Below, one piece after another: positions 37,047 through 45,973 of a DNA stretch of 64,000 bases. A program made the translations under genes and the position numbers. Source of the DNA: an uncultured Piscinibacter sp. (GTDB taxonomy: Bacteria > Pseudomonadota > Gammaproteobacteria > Burkholderiales > Burkholderiaceae_C); contig NZ_CALFYO010000021.1 in the NCBI RefSeq assembly GCF_937952055.1, forward strand, positions 186,001 to 250,000, written 5' to 3'. Position 1 is the first letter of the stretch. Each line of letters opens with the position of its first letter. The notes below the pieces were generated by a model that was not told where the DNA came from, made no database searches, and saw only the letters and a program-made list of their open reading frames with translations.

Positions 37047-37985
37047 TCAGGGGCCGCGAGAGAGCCTGTCCAGCAGGGCGGTGGCGCGGTCGGTCCAGGC
37101 CGCGTCGGCGACCCTCACCGCCTCGCGCGCCGCCGCGAGCGCCGCCTCGCGCTGGCCGAGTTCGGCGCGCGTGCTGGCAAGATTCATCCATGCCGGCGCG
37201 CTCGCGGGAAAGAGGCGCGTGGCGTCGTCGAAGGCCTGCGCGGCGCCGGCCTTGTCGCCGCTGGCGTACAGGCTGTTGCCCAGGCCCATCTGCAGGCTGA
37301 GGCTGCCGCCCCAGCGTTCGAGCGCGCTGCGGTAGGCCTTCACCGCCTGCGCCGGGCGCGCTGCGCGCTCGAAGCCCACCGCCGCCTCCACGACGGCGCT
37401 CTCCTCGGCGGTGGCCGGCCAGCGGCCCGGCGGCAGCGCCACGAAGGCCCAGCTGCCGGCACGCACCCAGGTGTGCTCGAAGGTGCGCAGCGGCAGCGCC
37501 AGGCGTTCGGTGGTGCCCGAGCGCAGCAGCATGTCCCCGGCGGCGAGGTCGTAGCCGATCGCCACCGCGTAGTGCCACTGTGGGTACCAGCTCAGACCAA
37601 GGTTCTGCAGCACGACCACCGCATGGCCGGCCTGCAGCTCGCGCAGCACGGCCTCCAGCGTGCCGGGCAGCCGCGTGGCGACGGCACCGTGTCGGCGCGC
37701 GCCGGCAATCATCTCGAGCTGCAGCGTGCCGGTGCGTGCCGGCAGGAACACCTGTTCGCCCAGCAGTTTCGGCGTGGCGTCAGGCGCAATATCGGCCAGC
37801 ACGGTGGCCAGCGCGGCCGGGCCACAGTGGTACTCCGTCTGGGGGACGAAGGGGGTGGCCGTCAGCTCCACGCGGGCAGCCAGACCGGCAGGCGGGGCAC
37901 GGCGCAGTGCCTCCGTCTGCACGGCGCAGCCCGACAGCAGCAGCACGAGCGCGGCGACCCGCCACGCGCGCGCTGCGCTGCCCAC
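37047..37985 (-). CDS. PA2778-type cysteine peptidase-like lipoprotein with TPRs
   Basis: A 312-residue protein: lipobox LLLSGC (Cys about 20), a C39-like papain-fold domain with EYHCGPAALATVL (catalytic Cys) and WHYAVAIGYD (His), then tetratricopeptide repeats (about 200-305, LGNSLYASGDKAGAAQAFDDA, LASTRAELGQREAAL). The start is GTG 37985. It is coupled to the next gene upstream (5-nt gap). Known only as a conserved pair; the target is not established. Confidence 0.85.
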   Translation of the reverse strand: MGSAARAWRVAALVLLLSGCAVQTEALRRAPPAGLAARVELTATPFVPQTEYHCGPAALATVLADIAPDATPKLLGEQVFLPARTGTLQLEMIAGARRHGAVATRLPGTLEAVLRELQAGHAVVVLQNLGLSWYPQWHYAVAIGYDLAAGDMLLRSGTTERLALPLRTFEHTWVRAGSWAFVALPPGRWPATAEESAVVEAAVGFERAARPAQAVKAYRSALERWGGSLSLQMGLGNSLYASGDKAGAAQAFDDATRLFPASAPAWMNLASTRAELGQREAALAAAREAVRVADAAWTDRATALLDRLSRGP

Positions 37986-37990
37986 GGCGA

Positions 37991-38392
37991 TCAGCGGATC
38001 GCGCGGGTGAACGGGAAGATCTTCGTGAAGCCGAGGATGTCGGTGATGAGCAGCAGCACGAAGATGAAGATGATCGTGCCGAGCACGTCGCTGGCGCCGG
38101 CCGGTGCGGTGTCGAGCGTGTGTGCGACATGGGCGACTTCGGCGTCGGTGAGCGCCGCGACCCGGGCCTTCGCCTGCTCGAGGTCGATGCCGCGCTCCTG
38201 CAGCCCGGCGGCCACGTCGGCGCGGGTGAGCATCGAGTTCACGTAGGCGCGCTGCTCAGCGGCGCTGGTAACGCCCTCGCTCGCCGCCACCTGCTCGGTG
38301 CTGACCAGGGTGGCCTGCGCGCTGTGCACGAAGCCGGCGAAGCTGAGGCATACGGCGATCAGGCGGGTCATCCAACGGGTCGTTGTCTTCAT
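37991..38392 (-). CDS. PA2779 family membrane protein
   Basis: A 133-residue protein with signal peptide (RLIAVCLSFAGFVHSAQA) and a C-terminal membrane helix (VLGTIIFIFVLLLITDILG). The middle has the conserved AYVNSMLTRADVAAGLQERGIDLEQAKARVAALTDAEV block. Function unknown; conserved next to the PA2778-type peptidase. Starting at ATG 38392 fits the signal peptide. Confidence 0.87.
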   Translation of the reverse strand: MKTTTRWMTRLIAVCLSFAGFVHSAQATLVSTEQVAASEGVTSAAEQRAYVNSMLTRADVAAGLQERGIDLEQAKARVAALTDAEVAHVAHTLDTAPAGASDVLGTIIFIFVLLLITDILGFTKIFPFTRAIR

Positions 38393-38543
38393 CGGTCGTC
38401 CTTTGTTCGAGCTGCGACTTGCTGATTGATTGTGAACCGCGCATGGGCAAGCCTCCCATGACGCGGTCACTATCGTAACAAGTGGCTGACGCGCCTGGTC
38501 ACCGAATGCAACGGCGCTGAAAGGGTCGTCGCGGCGTGCCTGT

Positions 38544-38549
38544 TAGGCT
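38544..38549 (+). promoter_or_regulatory. Weak -10-like TAGGCT before the MFS gene
   Basis: TAGGCT ends 6 nt before ATG 38556, same position as the stronger TAGAAT boxes elsewhere. An inverted repeat CATGGG/CCCATG lies further upstream in this divergent region, around 38449-38461. Confidence 0.25.
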
Positions 38550-38555
38550 CTCGGC

Positions 38556-39803
38556 ATGTCGTCTCCGGTTCCCGCGCGCCCCCGCATGAGCGCGCCGGTG
38601 GTGGTGCTGCTGCTCACGCTGTTGCTGGGCATCCAGCCGATCACCACCGATCTCTACCTGCCCGCGCTGCCCACGCTGCAGCGCGACCTCGGCGCCAGCA
38701 TGTCGGCCACGCAGCTGACGCTGTCGGCGCTGATCATCTGCTTCGGCCTCGCGCAGCTCGTCGCCGGCCCGCTCGCAGACCGCTTCGGCCGGCGGCCGGT
38801 GCTGCTGACCGGCATGGTGGTCTACACGCTGGCCAGCGTGGCCAGTGCGCTGGCGCCGAGCATCGAGTGGCTGGTGGGCTGGCGCGCGCTGCAGGGCGCC
38901 GGCATGGCTGCCGCGGTGACCTGCGCGCGCTCGATCGTGCGCGACCTGTTCCCGCCCCAGGAGGGCGCGCGCGTGATGTCCAAGGCACTCAGCGGCTTGG
39001 GCGTGATCGCCATGGCCAGCCCGGTGCTCGGCGGCGTGATGGTGCAGTGGTTCGACTGGCATGCCGCGCTGCTGGTGGTGGCCGTGTTCGGCGCCGTCGC
39101 GCTGGCGGCGGTGCTGTGGCGCTACGAGGAGACCGTGCCGGCGCGCAACCCGCGCGCCACGCAGTTCGCGCCGCTGGCCGCCAACTGGGCGACGGTGCTG
39201 CGCCATCCGACCTTCCGCGCCTGGACGCTGCTGTCGGGCTTCGCCTACGGCGGGCTGTTCTTCCTGCTCGCCGGCACGTCCTTCGTCTACATCGGCGTGC
39301 TCGGCACGAGCAAGCTGGCCTACGGGCTGATCATGCTCAGCCAGTCGTTCGCCTACTTCGTGGGTACCTTCTGGTGCCGGCGCCTGCTCGCACGACACGG
39401 CCTGCGCGGCGCCGTGCGGCGCGGCGCAGTCTTCACGCTGGCCGGCGGCGTGTCCATGGCCGTGCTCGCGCTCGCGGGTGTGCACGCGGTGTGGGCGGTG
39501 ATGCTGCCGTCGTGGCTGTACTGCCTCGGCCACGGCGTGCACCAGCCCTGCGGCCAGGCCGGCGCGGTCGGCCCTTTTCCCGAGAAGGCCGGCACCGCGG
39601 CCTCGCTGTCTGGGTTCTGGATGATGGCCGTCGCCTTCGGCGTCGGGCTCTTCCTCGGCCAGACCAGCGGCACCACGGTCTACCCGACCACGCTGGGCCT
39701 GGGCGCACTCAGCCTGGCGCTGTGCACGATCGCCTGGACGCTGGTGCAGCGCCACGGCGACCCGGTGTCCGAGCACCTCGCGGCGCAGGCGAACCCGGCG
39801 TGA
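38556..39803 (+). CDS. Bcr/CflA family multidrug efflux MFS transporter
   Basis: Twelve-helix exporter of 415 residues. Seen are the DHA1/Bcr signatures DLYLPALPTLQRDLG in helix 1, GPLADRFGRRPVLLTG (motif A), and RALQGAGMAAAVTCARSIVRDLF (motif C region). It likely exports drugs or metabolites. Its stop overlaps the miaA GTG start, an unusual partner that suggests read-through or a shared transcript. Confidence 0.92.
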   Translation: MSSPVPARPRMSAPVVVLLLTLLLGIQPITTDLYLPALPTLQRDLGASMSATQLTLSALIICFGLAQLVAGPLADRFGRRPVLLTGMVVYTLASVASALAPSIEWLVGWRALQGAGMAAAVTCARSIVRDLFPPQEGARVMSKALSGLGVIAMASPVLGGVMVQWFDWHAALLVVAVFGAVALAAVLWRYEETVPARNPRATQFAPLAANWATVLRHPTFRAWTLLSGFAYGGLFFLLAGTSFVYIGVLGTSKLAYGLIMLSQSFAYFVGTFWCRRLLARHGLRGAVRRGAVFTLAGGVSMAVLALAGVHAVWAVMLPSWLYCLGHGVHQPCGQAGAVGPFPEKAGTAASLSGFWMMAVAFGVGLFLGQTSGTTVYPTTLGLGALSLALCTIAWTLVQRHGDPVSEHLAAQANPA

Positions 39804-40741
39804 GTGCGGCGTCGGCATGCCTGTGCCTGGCCGGGCCCACCGCGGCCGGCAAGACCGCGGCCGCGCTGGCCATTGCACAGGCTCTGCCGGTGGAGATCGT
39901 CAGCGTCGACTCTGCGCTGGTCTACCGCGGCATGGACCTCGGCACTGCCAAGCCCTCGGCCGCCGACCGCGCCGCCGTAGCGCACCACCTGATCGACATC
40001 CTCGACCCGACGCAGCGCTACTCGGCGGCGCAGTTCGTCGCCGACGCGCGCCGGCTCGTCGCGGAGATCCGCGCGCGAGGCCGGCTGCCGCTGCTGGTCG
40101 GCGGCACCATGCTCTACTTCAAGGCGCTGTTCGAAGGGCTCGACGAGATGCCGCCCGCCGATGCCGTCGTGCGCGCCGCACTCGACGCCGAAGCGGCCGA
40201 ACGCGGCTGGGCGGCGATGCACGCCGAGCTTGCGCGCATCGACCCGACCACGGCGGCGCGGCTGCCGCCCGGCGATGCGCAGCGCATCCAGCGCGCGCTG
40301 GAGGTGCACCGGCTCACGGGTCGGCCGATCTCCTCGTTCCACCGCGAGAAGTCGGCGGCGCGCGACCTGCCGCCGCTGCTCTCGCTCGAACCCGCCAGCC
40401 GCGCCTGGCTGCACGAGCGCATCGCGCAGCGTTTCGCGCAGATGCTCGCCACCGGCTTCGTCGACGAAGTGCGCGCGCTGCGTGCCCGCGGCGACCTGCA
40501 TCCCGGTCTGCCCGCCATGCGCTGCGTCGGCTACCGGCAGGCCTGGGAGGCGCTCGACGCGGGCGATCTCGCCGCGCTGCCCGAGCGCGGCATCGCCGCC
40601 ACGCGGCAGCTTGCCAAGCGGCAGCTCACCTGGCTGCGCGGCATGGGCTTCCGCGAGCTGCTGGCCTGCGACGATGGCGGTGCGATCGCGCGCACCGTCG
40701 AGCGCGCGAAACGGCACGCCGACGTGCTGATGGGGCGCTGA
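39800..40741 (+). CDS. miaA: tRNA dimethylallyltransferase MiaA
   Basis: Transfers a dimethylallyl group to A37 of tRNAs reading U-starting codons; 313 residues. The P-loop is CLAGPTAAGKTAAALAIA, the DSALVYRGMDLGTAKPS motif binds DMAPP/tRNA, and LLVGGTMLYFKAL, GDAQRIQRALEV and MRCVGYRQAWE follow. The start is GTG 39800 inside the MFS stop (GTGA). The usual mutL-miaA linkage is split here by six genes between mutL and miaA. Confidence 0.95.
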   Translation: MSAASACLCLAGPTAAGKTAAALAIAQALPVEIVSVDSALVYRGMDLGTAKPSAADRAAVAHHLIDILDPTQRYSAAQFVADARRLVAEIRARGRLPLLVGGTMLYFKALFEGLDEMPPADAVVRAALDAEAAERGWAAMHAELARIDPTTAARLPPGDAQRIQRALEVHRLTGRPISSFHREKSAARDLPPLLSLEPASRAWLHERIAQRFAQMLATGFVDEVRALRARGDLHPGLPAMRCVGYRQAWEALDAGDLAALPERGIAATRQLAKRQLTWLRGMGFRELLACDDGGAIARTVERAKRHADVLMGR

Positions 40742-40744
40742 GCA

Positions 40745-41410
40745 ATGCTGCGGCTGCAGGGCCTCGCCAAGCGCTATGGCAGCACGCCGGTGTTCAGCGG
40801 TGTCGACCTCGATCTGCGCGCCGGCGAGTTCGTCGCCGTGGTCGGCGAGTCGGGCGTGGGCAAGTCGACGCTGCTCAATGGCATCGCCGGGCTGGACAGG
40901 CTGGACGCCGGCAGCGTTTGCCTCGACGGCCGCGAGGTGACGACGATGAGCGAGCCGGATCAGGCGATGCTGCGCCGGCGCGATCTCGGCTTCGTCTTCC
41001 AGGCCTTCCACGTCCTGCCGCACCTGACGGTGGCGCAGAACGTGGCCCTGCCGCTGCTGCTGCTGCATCGCGCCGAGGACGCGCGGGTCGAGCGCGCGCT
41101 CGACGAAGTGGGCCTGGCCGGCTTCGGCCCGCGGCTGCCGCAGACACTCTCCGGCGGCCAGCTGCAGCGGGTGGCGATCGCCCGCGCACTCGTGCACGGC
41201 CCGAAACTGCTGCTCGCCGACGAGCCCACCGGCAACCTCGACGCCGGCAACGCCGAGCGCGTCATGGAGGTGCTGGTGCATCGGTCGCGTGCGCACGGCA
41301 CGGCCTGCCTGCTGGTGACCCATTCGCACGCCGCCGCCGCACGCGCGGATCGTGTGATGGAGTTGCGCCCCGACGGCCTGTTCGCCGCGCGAGCGCCGCG
41401 CAACTTGTGA
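40745..41410 (+). CDS. LolD-like ABC transporter ATP-binding protein
   Basis: ATPase of 221 residues: Walker A GESGVGKSTLLNGIAG, Q-loop FVFQAFHVLPHLT, signature LSGGQLQRVAIAR, Walker B LLLADEPTGNLD, H-loop LVTHS. It belongs to the LolD/MacB/FtsE-type group that partners FtsX-like permeases, so the 845-residue permease gene two genes later is its likely partner. It follows miaA by 3 nt. Confidence 0.93.
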   Translation: MLRLQGLAKRYGSTPVFSGVDLDLRAGEFVAVVGESGVGKSTLLNGIAGLDRLDAGSVCLDGREVTTMSEPDQAMLRRRDLGFVFQAFHVLPHLTVAQNVALPLLLLHRAEDARVERALDEVGLAGFGPRLPQTLSGGQLQRVAIARALVHGPKLLLADEPTGNLDAGNAERVMEVLVHRSRAHGTACLLVTHSHAAAARADRVMELRPDGLFAARAPRNL

Positions 41411-41474
41411 CACGTCAATCTTTCGGCGCCAGCGTGCCACGACACTTCGCGCCTGCCAAACGGAGGGGGGCGCG

Positions 41475-42245
41475 ATGCCTGTCGAGCTGTACAACCAGAA
41501 GGGCCACCAGTGCCTGATGTTCACCGACCTGTGCGAAGAGGGGGGCGACGTGGTGCAGTCCAACCAGTTCCTCATCGTCGACGGTGACACCGGAGCGATC
41601 ATCGACCCGGGCGGCAACCTCGCCTACGGCGACCTCTACCTCGCGATGACGCGCTTCTTCCCGCCGCATCAGCTCTCGGCCATCCTCGCTTCGCACGCCG
41701 ACCCGGACATCATCGCCTCGCTCGACCGCTGGATGACCGCCACCGGCAGCGCCAAGGTCTACATCTCGCGCATCTGGGAGCGCTTCGTGCCGCACTTCTG
41801 CAAGCCGGGCAAGACCACCGGCCGCGTCATCGGCATCCCCGACGCCGGGGCGCGCATCATGGTCGGGCGCAGCGAGATCGTCGCGCTTCCCGCGCACTTC
41901 ATGCACTCCGAGGGCAATTTCCAGTTCTACGATCCGACCAGTCGCATCCTCTTCTCCGGCGACCTCGGCGCCTCGATCATCTCCGGCGACGCAGCGAAGC
42001 AGCCGGTGACCTCGCTGGCCGGTCATGTCCCGCGCATGGAGGCCTTCCACCGCCGCTACATGGTGGCGAACAAGATCCTGCGCCTGTGGGCGCAGATGGC
42101 CCGGCGCCTGCCGATCGACATGATCGTGCCGCAGCACGGTGCGCCGATGAAGGGCGCGGCGGTGCAGGAGTTCATCGCCTGGATCGAGGCCCTGCCCTGC
42201 GGCGTGGACCTGATGAGCGAACGCGACTACGCCGTGCCGGCCTGA
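41475..42245 (+). CDS. MBL-fold protein of the oxygen-binding di-iron (ODP) type
   Basis: A 256-residue metallo-beta-lactamase-fold protein. The metal motif is His74-x-Asp76-x-Asp78 (SHADPD), rather than HxHxDH, then HFMHSEGNFQFYD, LFSGDLGASI and VPQHGAPM. This pattern matches flavodiiron-like ODP domains without the flavodoxin part. The role could be redox or oxygen sensing. It has a strong GGAGGGGGG leader and stands between the ATPase and permease of an ABC system. Confidence 0.85.
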   Translation: MPVELYNQKGHQCLMFTDLCEEGGDVVQSNQFLIVDGDTGAIIDPGGNLAYGDLYLAMTRFFPPHQLSAILASHADPDIIASLDRWMTATGSAKVYISRIWERFVPHFCKPGKTTGRVIGIPDAGARIMVGRSEIVALPAHFMHSEGNFQFYDPTSRILFSGDLGASIISGDAAKQPVTSLAGHVPRMEAFHRRYMVANKILRLWAQMARRLPIDMIVPQHGAPMKGAAVQEFIAWIEALPCGVDLMSERDYAVPA

Positions 42246-42263
42246 GGGTCGACGCCTTGTTGC

Positions 42264-42269
42264 GAGAAT
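42264..42269 (+). promoter_or_regulatory. -10-like GAGAAT directly before the FtsX-like permease gene
   Basis: GAGAAT followed by C ends 7 nt before the GTG start 42277. It would allow transcription of permease and lipocalin genes separate from the upstream ATPase. Confidence 0.35.
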
Positions 42270-42276
42270 CGGCGCG

Positions 42277-44814
42277 GTGAACGCCGCCGCGCTGCCCTCG
42301 CCCCCCCCGTCCGCGTTGCCCGCCCTGCTGCGCCAGGTGTCGTGGCCGCAGCTTCTGCACCAGCCGCTGCGCCACGCGGTGGCCGTGCTGGCCGTCGCGC
42401 TGGGCGTGGCGCTGGCCTTCTCGGTGCACCTGATCAACGAGTCGGCGCTCGGCGAGTTCAGCGCCGCGGTGCGGCAGGTCAACGGCCAGCCCGACTTCGA
42501 GCTGCGCGCGCAGCGCGATGGCTTCGACGAGGCGCTGTTCGCGCGCGTCGCCGCGCAGCCGGGCGTCGCGCTAGCCAGCGCGGTGATCGAGCTCGACACC
42601 CAGGCCCTGGCGGCCGACGGCAGCAGCCTGCCGCTGCGCGTGGTCGGTCTGGACGCACTGGTGGCCGGGCCTCTGATGCCTGCGCTGCTGCCGCGCCCGG
42701 CGCAGGACGCGCCGCGGCTGGCCGTCATCGACCCCGGCGCGGCCTTCCTCAACGCCGCGGCGGCTCGGCGGCTCGGCGAACCCGCTTCGCTGCGCCTGCG
42801 CGCCGGCAGCGGCACGGTGCGCTTCGAGGTGCGCGGCAGCGTGCTGGCCGACGGCCCGCCGCTGGCGGTGATCGACATCGCCGGCGCCCAGGCGGCGTTC
42901 GGCTGGCTGGGCCGCGTCAGCCGCATCGACCTGCGGCTCGTCCCCGGCACAGACCGCGAGGCGCTGCTGCGCGACCTGCAGTTGCCTGACGGCGTGCGCG
43001 CCGCGGCGCCGGACGAGTCGGCGCAGCGCGTGTCCAACGTGTCCCGCGCCTACCGTGTCAACCTCACCGTGCTGGCGCTGGTGGCGCTGTTCACCGGTGC
43101 ATTCCTGGTGTTCTCCATCCTCTCGCTGTCGGTGGCACGGCGGCTGCCGCAGCTCGCGCTGCTCGGGGTGCTGGGCCTTTCCGCACGCGAGCGGCTGGCC
43201 TGGGTGCTGGCCGAGTCGGCGCTGATCGGCGCAGCCGGCAGCGCGCTCGGCCTTGCGCTCGGCACCGCGCTGGCGGCACTGGCACTGCGGCTGCTGTCGG
43301 GCGACCTCGGCGGCGCCTACTTCCCCGGCGTGACGCCGCGTCTGCAGTTCGGCGCCGGCGCTGCGCTCGTCTACGGCGCGCTGGGCGTGCTCGTCGCCCT
43401 GGCCGGTGGCTGGCTGCCGGCACGCCGCGCGCAACGCCTGGCGCCCGCGCAGGCCTTGAAGGGCCTGGGCGACGGCGCGGCGCACCGCGGCGCAGCCTGG
43501 GTCGGGCCGCTGCTGCTGGCGCTGGGCGCCGCGCTGACGCAGGCGCCGCCGCTGTTCGAGATCCCGCTGGCCGCCTACGCGTCGGTGGCCTGCTTGCTGA
43601 TCGGTGGCATCGCCTGCGTGCCGGTCATGGTCGGCCTGCTGCTGAAGTGGACGAAGCCGCCACGCCACGCGCTCGCGCTGCTCGCGGTGCAACGCGCACG
43701 GCACGAGCGCGACAGCGCCACCATCGCAGTGGCCGGCGTCGTGGCCAGCCTGGCGCTCGCGGTGGCGCTGACGGTGATGGTGACGAGCTTCCGCGAGGCC
43801 GTGACCCACTGGCTCGACAGCGTGCTGCCGGCCGACCTGTATGCGCGCTCCGCACCGGGTGGCGGTGCCGACACCGTGTTCGTCAGCGACACGCTGGTCG
43901 CGCAGGTGCGCGCGCTGCCGGGCGTGGCGCGCGTCGAGGGCCAGCGCGTGGCGAGCGTGCAGCTCGACGCAAGACGCCCGGCGGTGGCGCTGATCGCGCG
44001 GCCGCTGGACGACCCGGCCCAGCGCCTGCCGCTGCTCGGCGAGCTGCTGCAGGCGCCGCCCGGCCTGCTCCCGGTCTATGCGAGCGAGCCGCTGGCCAGC
44101 CTCTACGGCCTGCGCGCAGGCGAAAGCTTCGACCTGCCGCTGCCGGATGGCCGGCGCGAGCGCGCCTTCGTGCGCGGCGTGTGGCGCGACTACGCGCGCC
44201 AGCATGGCGCAGTGACGATGGCCGACGCCGACTACCGACGCCTGACCGGCGACTCGCGCATCAACGACCTCGCACTGTGGCTTGCGCCCGGCGCCGACAG
44301 CGCGCAACTGCCCTCGCGCATCCGCGCGCTCGCCGGACCGGAGGCCTCGCTCGAGTTCGCATCCGCCGCCGAGATCCGCGCGCAGTCGCTGCGCATCTTC
44401 GACCGCAGCTTCGCGGTGACCTACTGGCTGCAGGCGGTGGCCATCGCCATCGGTCTGGCCGGCATCGCGGCGAGCTTCTCGGCGCAGGTGCTGGCGCGCC
44501 GGCGCGAGTTCGGCCTGCTCGCCCACCTCGGGCTGACGCGCGCGCAGGTGCTGGCCGTGGTCGCCGGCGAAGGCGCGGTGTGGAGCCTCGCCGGCGTGGC
44601 GCTCGGCCTGCTGCTGGGCGTCACCGTCAGCGCGGTGCTGGTGCACGTGGTCAACCCGCAGAGCTTCCACTGGACGATGGAACTGCTGCTGCCCTGGGGA
44701 CGCTTGGCGCTGCTCGCCGCGGCAATGGCCGCCGCCGGCACGGCGACGGCGTGGTGGGCCGGGCGCGCGGCCGGCGGCCGGCAGGCGGCGCTGGCGGTCA
44801 AGGAGGATTGGTGA
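42277..44814 (+). CDS. FtsX-like ABC transporter permease (two-domain)
   Basis: An 845-residue permease with an N-terminal helix (about 28-50), a large periplasmic MacB-like region, an FtsX core of three or more helices (about 262-375: LALVALFTGAFLVFSILSLSVAR), a second block (about 400-510), another periplasmic region and a final FtsX core (about 715-840: LAHLGLTRAQVLAVVAGEGAVWSL). This double-FtsX layout is shared with lipoprotein- and AttFG-type exporters. The start is GTG 42277. Its stop overlaps the lipocalin start by 1 nt. Confidence 0.9.
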   Translation: MNAAALPSPPPSALPALLRQVSWPQLLHQPLRHAVAVLAVALGVALAFSVHLINESALGEFSAAVRQVNGQPDFELRAQRDGFDEALFARVAAQPGVALASAVIELDTQALAADGSSLPLRVVGLDALVAGPLMPALLPRPAQDAPRLAVIDPGAAFLNAAAARRLGEPASLRLRAGSGTVRFEVRGSVLADGPPLAVIDIAGAQAAFGWLGRVSRIDLRLVPGTDREALLRDLQLPDGVRAAAPDESAQRVSNVSRAYRVNLTVLALVALFTGAFLVFSILSLSVARRLPQLALLGVLGLSARERLAWVLAESALIGAAGSALGLALGTALAALALRLLSGDLGGAYFPGVTPRLQFGAGAALVYGALGVLVALAGGWLPARRAQRLAPAQALKGLGDGAAHRGAAWVGPLLLALGAALTQAPPLFEIPLAAYASVACLLIGGIACVPVMVGLLLKWTKPPRHALALLAVQRARHERDSATIAVAGVVASLALAVALTVMVTSFREAVTHWLDSVLPADLYARSAPGGGADTVFVSDTLVAQVRALPGVARVEGQRVASVQLDARRPAVALIARPLDDPAQRLPLLGELLQAPPGLLPVYASEPLASLYGLRAGESFDLPLPDGRRERAFVRGVWRDYARQHGAVTMADADYRRLTGDSRINDLALWLAPGADSAQLPSRIRALAGPEASLEFASAAEIRAQSLRIFDRSFAVTYWLQAVAIAIGLAGIAASFSAQVLARRREFGLLAHLGLTRAQVLAVVAGEGAVWSLAGVALGLLLGVTVSAVLVHVVNPQSFHWTMELLLPWGRLALLAAAMAAAGTATAWWAGRAAGGRQAALAVKEDW

Positions 44815-45890
44815 TGCGCCGCCGCCCGCTGCTGCTGGCACTGGCAGCCGCGCCGCTGGCGGGCCGCGCAGCACCGGTGCAGGCTGGCCGCGCCCTGGCC
44901 TTCCCGCGCGACTTCGGCGCGCACCCCGACGCGCGCACCGAGTGGTGGTACGCCACCGGCTGGCTGGCGGCGCCCGGCGAGCGCGAGCCGCGATTCGGCT
45001 TTCAAGTGACCTTCTTCCGCTCGCGCACCGAGGTGGCGGCCGATCACCCGAGCCGCTTCGCCGCGCGGCAGCTGGTCTTCGCCCATGCGGCGCTGACCGA
45101 CCTGGCCGCGCAGCGGCTGCGCCATGACCAGCGCATCGCCCGCGCCGGCTTCGACGTGGCCACCGACGAGCACGACACCCGCGTGGCACTGCGCGGCTGG
45201 CGCTTCGAGCGCAGCGGACCGGCCGACGCGAGCCTCTACCGCGCGCAGCTGGCCAGCGATGCCGCCGGCATTGCTTTCGATTTCGAGATGGCCGCCACCC
45301 AGCCCGTGCTGCTGCAGGGCGATGCCGGCTTCTCGCGCAAGGGCCCGCGTCCCGAGCAGGCGAGCCACTACTACAGCCAGCCGCAGCTCGTCGTGCGCGG
45401 TACGCTGACGCGCGACGGCCGCGCGATGGCCGTGCAGGGACGCGCCTGGCTGGACCACGAATGGAGCGAGGCGATCCTCGACGCCGAAGCGGTCGGCTGG
45501 GACTGGATCGGCATGAACCTGCACGACGGCAGCGCACTCACCGCATTCCGCGTGCGGCACGGCGGCGGCGGCGCGCTGTGGGCCGGCGGCAGCCTGCGCA
45601 AGCCCGGCGGCGCCGTGCGCGCCTTCGCGCCGCGCGAGGTGCGCTTCGAGCAGGACGCGACATGGACGAGCCCGGCCTCGCGAGCGACCTACCCGATCGA
45701 ATGGCGCGTTTCCACGCCTGCCGGCATGCACCGGGTGCGCGCCCTGCTGCCCGACCAGGAACTCGACAGCCGCGCCAGCACCGGCGCGATCTATTGGGAG
45801 GGCCTGTCCGAACTGCTCGACGAGCGCGGCCAGCGCATCGGCCTGGGCTACCTGGAGATGACCGGCTACGCCGCGCGGTTGCGCCTGTAG
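44814..45890 (+). CDS. AttH/CrtC-like lipocalin domain secreted protein
   Basis: A 358-residue protein starting with a signal-like segment (MRRRPLLLALAAAPLAGRAAP). The AttH/carotenoid-1,2-hydratase family signatures are HPDARTEWWYATGWL, FGFQVTFFRSRTE, GFSRKGPRPEQASHYYSQP and WLDHEWSEAIL. These double-lipocalin proteins usually accompany FtsX-type ABC transporters, as here with a TGATG overlap. The ligand is presumably hydrophobic. A carotenoid hydratase role is unlikely, as no carotenoid gene is present. Confidence 0.88.
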   Translation: MRRRPLLLALAAAPLAGRAAPVQAGRALAFPRDFGAHPDARTEWWYATGWLAAPGEREPRFGFQVTFFRSRTEVAADHPSRFAARQLVFAHAALTDLAAQRLRHDQRIARAGFDVATDEHDTRVALRGWRFERSGPADASLYRAQLASDAAGIAFDFEMAATQPVLLQGDAGFSRKGPRPEQASHYYSQPQLVVRGTLTRDGRAMAVQGRAWLDHEWSEAILDAEAVGWDWIGMNLHDGSALTAFRVRHGGGGALWAGGSLRKPGGAVRAFAPREVRFEQDATWTSPASRATYPIEWRVSTPAGMHRVRALLPDQELDSRASTGAIYWEGLSELLDERGQRIGLGYLEMTGYAARLRL

Positions 45891-45973
45891 GCGAGGCGCT
45901 TGAATTGCGTCAAGCGATGGCGACCGTCCTGCATGCACACTGACCGCTCGGCAGATCAAGACGGGAGACATGC

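Noticed and set aside
44814..45890. Carotenoid 1,2-hydratase (CrtC) function
   Set aside because: The fold is shared, but no carotenoid gene is in the window and linkage to an FtsX-type transporter fits AttH better.
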